Origin: JAZNBI01 sp045586995 | GTDB taxonomy: Bacteria; Bacillota; Clostridia; Oscillospirales; CAG-272 | NCBI GenBank assembly: GCA_045586995.1 | Contig: JAZNBI010000032.1 | Coordinates: 1-7,433, forward strand | Reading direction: 5' to 3' | DNA length: 7,433 nt | Part shown: positions 4,774 to 7,433 of the stretch, one piece after another | How positions within the stretch are numbered: position 1 is the stretch's first letter | Layout of the letters: every line of letters starts with the position of its first letter | Notes under the pieces: model-generated | The model's database searches: none | What the model was told of the DNA's origin: nothing | The model's input: the letters and a program-made list of their open reading frames with translations, nothing else | Position numbers and translations under genes: made by a program

Positions 4774-5788
4774 AAAACAAAATTTCAAGCGGAAGATAAT
4801 CGTGCGACGAGCTCTTTATCGCTCTGTCTGCATCGGCGCAAAGCGCTATCATTTGACTTATGCGACCAATATCCTTCGATGCCGATTTAGCCGCAAAAAG
4901 TCGCGCTCTGGCTTCCTTAATATTCATGATTTTTGCTACTTCCCCGTAAGAATATCCGTCCAAAACAAACTTTTTAACGTTTAACATGGTGCTAAGCGTT
5001 TTCACAACGTCGCCGAGTATTATCGTCGGCTTTATCTGCTTTGCCTTTAACGAATCGAAAACCGCGAGCAGATCCTCATATCGCCCATCCATAAGAGCGT
5101 TTGTCAGGGCGAACCCGTCGTATTCGGAATTTGCGCACGAGATTAAATTTACGTCATTTTCGGTTGCGGTATTTCTGCCGTGTGCCAAAATATAATAACA
5201 AAGCTTGTCTATTTCCGCGGCAAGTGAGAACATACTTCTGCCGCAATATTCTATCATATAAGCACAAACGGCGGGAGAAGCATCGACCGAGTGAAAATCA
5301 AAGTGGCGCTTTACCCAGCCGAGAAGCTTTGCATTTGAGCATTTTTCAAAATATACGGGAGTGAGCACCTCTTCAAACCGACGCAAAATTTTCGACGGTT
5401 TTTTTGGTAAAAAGCCCTGGTCGATCTCCTCGTCGGGAACCGATATTATAACCGTATTATAGTCATATTCCGAGCACTCCTTGAGCGCGTCTATCAGATC
5501 GTCTACATCGGTCTTTTTCATTGAGGATATCGACAGTCCGCTGACCGTTACAAGCTTTGTTTCGCTCATCATAGGTAACGGCGTTACGGCATTTAAAAGA
5601 GTAGCTGCCGAAAATGAATATGTGTCAAGGCGTATATCGTTGAAAACCGCAAAGGAAGGGTCTGAAACGACCGCTTTGCGCACGTTTCTTATGGCGTTTG
5701 CCTTTAAATAATCCTCCTCGCCGAAAAAGAGATATACTCCGCTCATGCTCGGCTTAATTAACTTTCTGAATTCGGATTCGCTCAACAT
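4763..5788 (-). CDS. holA: DNA polymerase III subunit delta
   Basis: The delta subunit is the clamp-loader wrench that opens the beta sliding clamp so it can be placed on primed DNA. The 341-residue protein fits the HolA/YqeN family. It starts with GVYLFFGEEDYLKANAIR (17-34), the degenerate nucleotide-binding-like N-terminus. KLVTVSGL lies at 78-85, and the helical middle carries EYCGRSMFSLAAEIDKLC (180-197), typical of the family. FALTNALMDG (226-235) and the C-terminal DADRAIKSSS (319-328) belong to the collar region. The reading frame is open upstream to 5890. I chose the ATG at 5788 because the protein match begins there, a GGGGGGTGA ribosome binding site precedes it, and the likely promoter lies inside the longer frame. 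The gene diverges from the U32 gene and converges on the sleB-like gene. Confidence 0.95.
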   Translation of the reverse strand: MLSESEFRKLIKPSMSGVYLFFGEEDYLKANAIRNVRKAVVSDPSFAVFNDIRLDTYSFSAATLLNAVTPLPMMSETKLVTVSGLSISSMKKTDVDDLIDALKECSEYDYNTVIISVPDEEIDQGFLPKKPSKILRRFEEVLTPVYFEKCSNAKLLGWVKRHFDFHSVDASPAVCAYMIEYCGRSMFSLAAEIDKLCYYILAHGRNTATENDVNLISCANSEYDGFALTNALMDGRYEDLLAVFDSLKAKQIKPTIILGDVVKTLSTMLNVKKFVLDGYSYGEVAKIMNIKEARARLFAAKSASKDIGRISQMIALCADADRAIKSSSHDYLPLEILFCSL

Positions 5789-5793
5789 AATAT

Positions 5794-5809
5794 TCACCCC
5801 CCTTTTTTT
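5794..5809 (-). promoter_or_regulatory. holA ribosome binding site in an A7-G6 homopolymer leader
   Basis: On the minus strand the leader reads seven A, six G and then TGA, eight bases before the holA ATG. GGGGGGTGA works as the Shine-Dalgarno with a G in place of the usual central A, and it decides the start at 5788. The predicted transcription start falls within the A run, so both runs could allow slippage. Confidence 0.7.
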
Positions 5810-5813
5810 GTAT

Positions 5814-5842
5814 ATTATATCATTTGATTTTCCTCGAGTCAA
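5814..5842 (-). promoter_or_regulatory. Sigma-A promoter of holA with extended -10
   Basis: On the minus strand TTGACT (5837-5842), a 17-base spacer and TATAAT (5814-5819), preceded by TGA, give a near-consensus extended promoter. Transcription should start near 5807, making a leader of only about 20 bases. The position rules out the longer reading frame as the main product. Confidence 0.88.
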
Positions 5843-5898
5843 TGATTTATACCGATTTTTAAATTGCACTAACCGATAAATATTCGACAATGTTTATA

Positions 5899-5927
5899 TT
5901 GACATAGCGTCGGTAATATATTATAAT
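5899..5927 (+). promoter_or_regulatory. Consensus sigma-A promoter of the U32-uppP pair
   Basis: TTGACA (5899-5904), exactly 17 bases and TATAAT (5922-5927) match the housekeeping consensus perfectly. The leader is short, and the gene has AGGAG at 5950-5954. The -35 elements of this promoter and the holA promoter are 56 bp apart, so one regulator bound between them could affect both. Confidence 0.9.
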
Positions 5928-5961
5928 TATTATAAATATATTAATTGTTAGGAGAATCTCT

Positions 5962-7224
5962 ATGCCGGAACTTCTTTCGCCTGCGGGCAATTTTGAAAAG
6001 CTCCGCGCCGCGCTTTTGTACGGTGCAGATGCCGTATATCTTGCAGGCACACGGTTCGGTATGCGTTCAGCCGCCGACAACTTCACTATCGAGGAGCTTT
6101 ATCAGGCTTCGGAATATACACACAGTAGAAACAAAAAATTATATATAACCATAAACACTCTCCCTCACGGGAGCGAATATCCTGCGCTTACGGAATATCT
6201 TCACGCCATTAAAGATGCAAAAGCAGACGGATATATCGTTGCCGATCTGGGGGTTTTTGCGCTTATCAGGAAAATAATTCCCGACGCGGAGCTTCACATT
6301 TCAACACAGGCAAGCATCATAAGTCCCGAGGCGGCAAATATGTATGCTTCTCTCGGCGCAAAGCGCTTGGTGCTTGCCCGCGAGCTGTGCCTTTCCGAAA
6401 TCGCAGAAATTCGAGCATCCCTCGATAAAAGCGTCGAGCTTGAGGCGTTTATACACGGCTCAATGTGCGTTTCTTATAGCGGAAGATGCATGCTTTCAAG
6501 CTTTTTGACAGGCAGAGATGCCAATCGCGGCGCGTGCACACAACCCTGCCGCTGGGGCTACAAACTGACCGAGGAAAAGCGTCCCGACATTCCGATCCCT
6601 ATCGAAGAAAACGAAAACGGCACCTTTATTATGTCATCAAAGGATATGTGCACTATAGAACATATACCCGAATTGATGCAAAGCGGCATCGATTCGTTTA
6701 AAATAGAGGGGCGTATGAAAAGCGCATATTACGCCGCCGTCACCGCAAATACATATCGTATAGCAATCGACGAATATCTAAAGAATCCCGCAGAGTTTAA
6801 ATACAACCCCGCCTGGCTCACCGAGCTTAACAGCGTATCCCACCGCGAATACTGCACAGGGTACTACTTTGACTCGCTTCACGAAAATGCACAGCTGTGT
6901 TCCCAGGACGGATATATAAGAGAAAAGGCGTACTACGCAACCGCGCAGGGCAACGAATCCCCGCTTCCGAATTCGCTTATCGGCGTTTGCGAAACACCCG
7001 ACGGAAAGCTCTATAAATTTATTCAGCGCAATAAAATTTCGCGCGGCAATACGGCAGAGCTTATTTCGCCCGGCTATCTCGGAAAAAGATTTACCGTTAC
7101 CGATATCTATTCGGAGAACGGCGAGCCGCTGGAATCCGCACCGCACCCCTCGCAGATATTTTGGCTTCGCGTTCCGTTCGAGGTAAAGGACGGAGATATT
7201 CTACGCTCGGGAGGTAATGAATAG
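5962..7224 (+). CDS. trhP: Peptidase U32 family protein, TrhP/YrrO-like (tRNA uridine hydroxylation)
   Basis: Although named peptidases, characterised U32 proteins of this architecture (TrhP in E. coli, YrrN/YrrO in B. subtilis) act in prephenate-dependent 5-hydroxylation of tRNA wobble uridine. The 420-residue protein starts PELLSPAGNFEKLRAAL and has VYLAGTRFGMRSAADNF (25-41). It matches the full U32 signature from E161 to S179, including F163, G166, C169, G174 and C176. C192 and C196 follow in GACTQPCRW (190-198); together these cysteines probably bind an iron-sulfur cluster. The C-terminal part (about 335-416: ELISPGYLGKRFTVTDIY, then a segment ending DILR) resembles the U32 C-terminal domain, which excludes the short UbiU/UbiV type. 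RlhA is larger. The ATG has AGGAG seven bases upstream. The stop overlaps the uppP start by one base, so the two are probably co-translated. The family is sure; the exact member is inferred. Confidence 0.9.
   Translation: MPELLSPAGNFEKLRAALLYGADAVYLAGTRFGMRSAADNFTIEELYQASEYTHSRNKKLYITINTLPHGSEYPALTEYLHAIKDAKADGYIVADLGVFALIRKIIPDAELHISTQASIISPEAANMYASLGAKRLVLARELCLSEIAEIRASLDKSVELEAFIHGSMCVSYSGRCMLSSFLTGRDANRGACTQPCRWGYKLTEEKRPDIPIPIEENENGTFIMSSKDMCTIEHIPELMQSGIDSFKIEGRMKSAYYAAVTANTYRIAIDEYLKNPAEFKYNPAWLTELNSVSHREYCTGYYFDSLHENAQLCSQDGYIREKAYYATAQGNESPLPNSLIGVCETPDGKLYKFIQRNKISRGNTAELISPGYLGKRFTVTDIYSENGEPLESAPHPSQIFWLRVPFEVKDGDILRSGGNE
7209..7215 (+). promoter_or_regulatory. uppP ribosome binding site inside the U32 gene end
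   Basis: GGGAGGT lies within the last codons of the U32 gene, nine bases before a GTG start at 7224. An in-frame TGA at 7218-7220 rules out any upstream start, so the GTG is well supported. Confidence 0.8.
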
Positions 7225-7433
7225 TGAATTTTCAAGAAGTTATAAAGACGATCTTGATCGGAATAGTAGAGGGTATCACCGAATGGCTTCCTATAAGCTC
7301 AACGGGACATATGATATTACTCAACGAGCTGCTGACGCTGAAGGTGTCGGAAAGCTTTTGGGAAATGTTCGAGGTAGTCATCCAGCTTGGTGCTATACTT
7401 GCTGTAATATTCCTGTATTTCAACAAACTAAAC
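7224..7433 (+). CDS. uppP: Undecaprenyl-diphosphatase (partial, N-terminal 70 residues)
   Basis: UppP (BacA) is a polytopic membrane enzyme that removes a phosphate from undecaprenyl pyrophosphate to recycle the lipid carrier for peptidoglycan and other wall polymers; overexpression gives bacitracin resistance. Seventy codons are visible before the right edge, about a quarter of the usual 260-280. The N-terminal family motif EGITEWLPISSTGH (16-29) is intact, with E16, E20, S26 and H29 at the positions of the active-site residues of E. coli BacA offset by one. The segment QLGAILAVIFLYF (54-66) follows as expected. It starts with GTG overlapping the TAG of the U32 gene (TAGTG), which suggests translational coupling and transcription from the promoter at 5899-5927. 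Confidence 0.94.
   Translation, partial: MNFQEVIKTILIGIVEGITEWLPISSTGHMILLNELLTLKVSESFWEMFEVVIQLGAILAVIFLYFNKLN

Noticed and set aside
4656..4799. Short plus-strand reading frame of about 47 codons starting at ATG 4656
   Set aside because: The purine-rich AAAGGA abuts the ATG with no spacing. The predicted protein is low-complexity F/K-rich sequence from AT-rich DNA, and the frame runs antisense into holA.
4435..4890. Open plus-strand frame of about 150 codons across the hairpin C end and AT-rich segment
   Set aside because: It starts inside the hairpin C stem-loop, has no ribosome binding site or recognisable domain, and its end is antisense to holA, so it is most likely chance.
5789..5890. 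In-frame upstream extension of holA by 34 residues to an ATG at 5890
   Set aside because: The extension has no family similarity or ribosome binding site, and the likely holA promoter (5814-5842) lies inside it, so that ATG would not be in the main transcript.
1..7433. tRNA, rRNA, CRISPR array, prophage or toxin-antitoxin genes
   Set aside because: I looked on both strands for tRNA-like cloverleaf motifs, regularly spaced repeats and phage or toxin-type proteins and found none. The coding content is housekeeping.

Overview
The window looks like chromosomal DNA from a low-to-moderate GC Gram-positive bacterium, most likely in class Clostridia. The reasons are consensus sigma-A promoters (TTGACA, 17 bp, TATAAT), strong AGGAGG-type ribosome binding sites, a SleB-type cell-wall hydrolase fused to a copper-amine-oxidase-N-like domain, and a Gram-positive gene repertoire. 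The taxon is an inference. There is no sign of phage, transposase, CRISPR or toxin-antitoxin genes, and nothing that amounts to a new defence or metabolic system.

Layout, left to right. Positions 1-126 (minus strand) hold almost all of rpmH (ribosomal protein L34), which runs off the left edge and has a perfect consensus promoter. A bidirectional-looking terminator separates it from gltA (citrate synthase, 321-1691, minus). A 367-bp AT-rich divergent intergenic region follows, with promoters for gltA and cca and a 24-bp direct repeat. The plus-strand genes cca (tRNA CCA-adding enzyme, 2059-3261) and a secreted SleB-family hydrolase gene (3425-4294) are separated by a clear terminator. A 468-bp gene-less stretch (4295-4762) holds three consecutive strong hairpins and then an AT-rich segment with DnaA-box-like words. 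holA (DNA polymerase III delta, 4763-5788, minus) and a U32-family tRNA-hydroxylation-type gene (5962-7224, plus) diverge from back-to-back strong promoters. The U32 gene overlaps by one base the GTG start of uppP (undecaprenyl-diphosphatase), which runs off the right edge.

Most genes are housekeeping: translation (rpmH, cca, U32/trhP), replication (holA), cell envelope (sleB-like, uppP) and central carbon or glutamate supply (gltA). They do not form one pathway. Only the U32 gene and uppP look co-transcribed, and the other genes appear to have their own promoters. The points most worth checking are non-coding: the triple-hairpin element at 4336-4457, the DnaA-box-like cluster at 4610-4639, the paired TGTG-N8-CACA sites around the sleB promoter, the spaced direct repeat upstream of gltA, and the homopolymer start region of the holA transcript.
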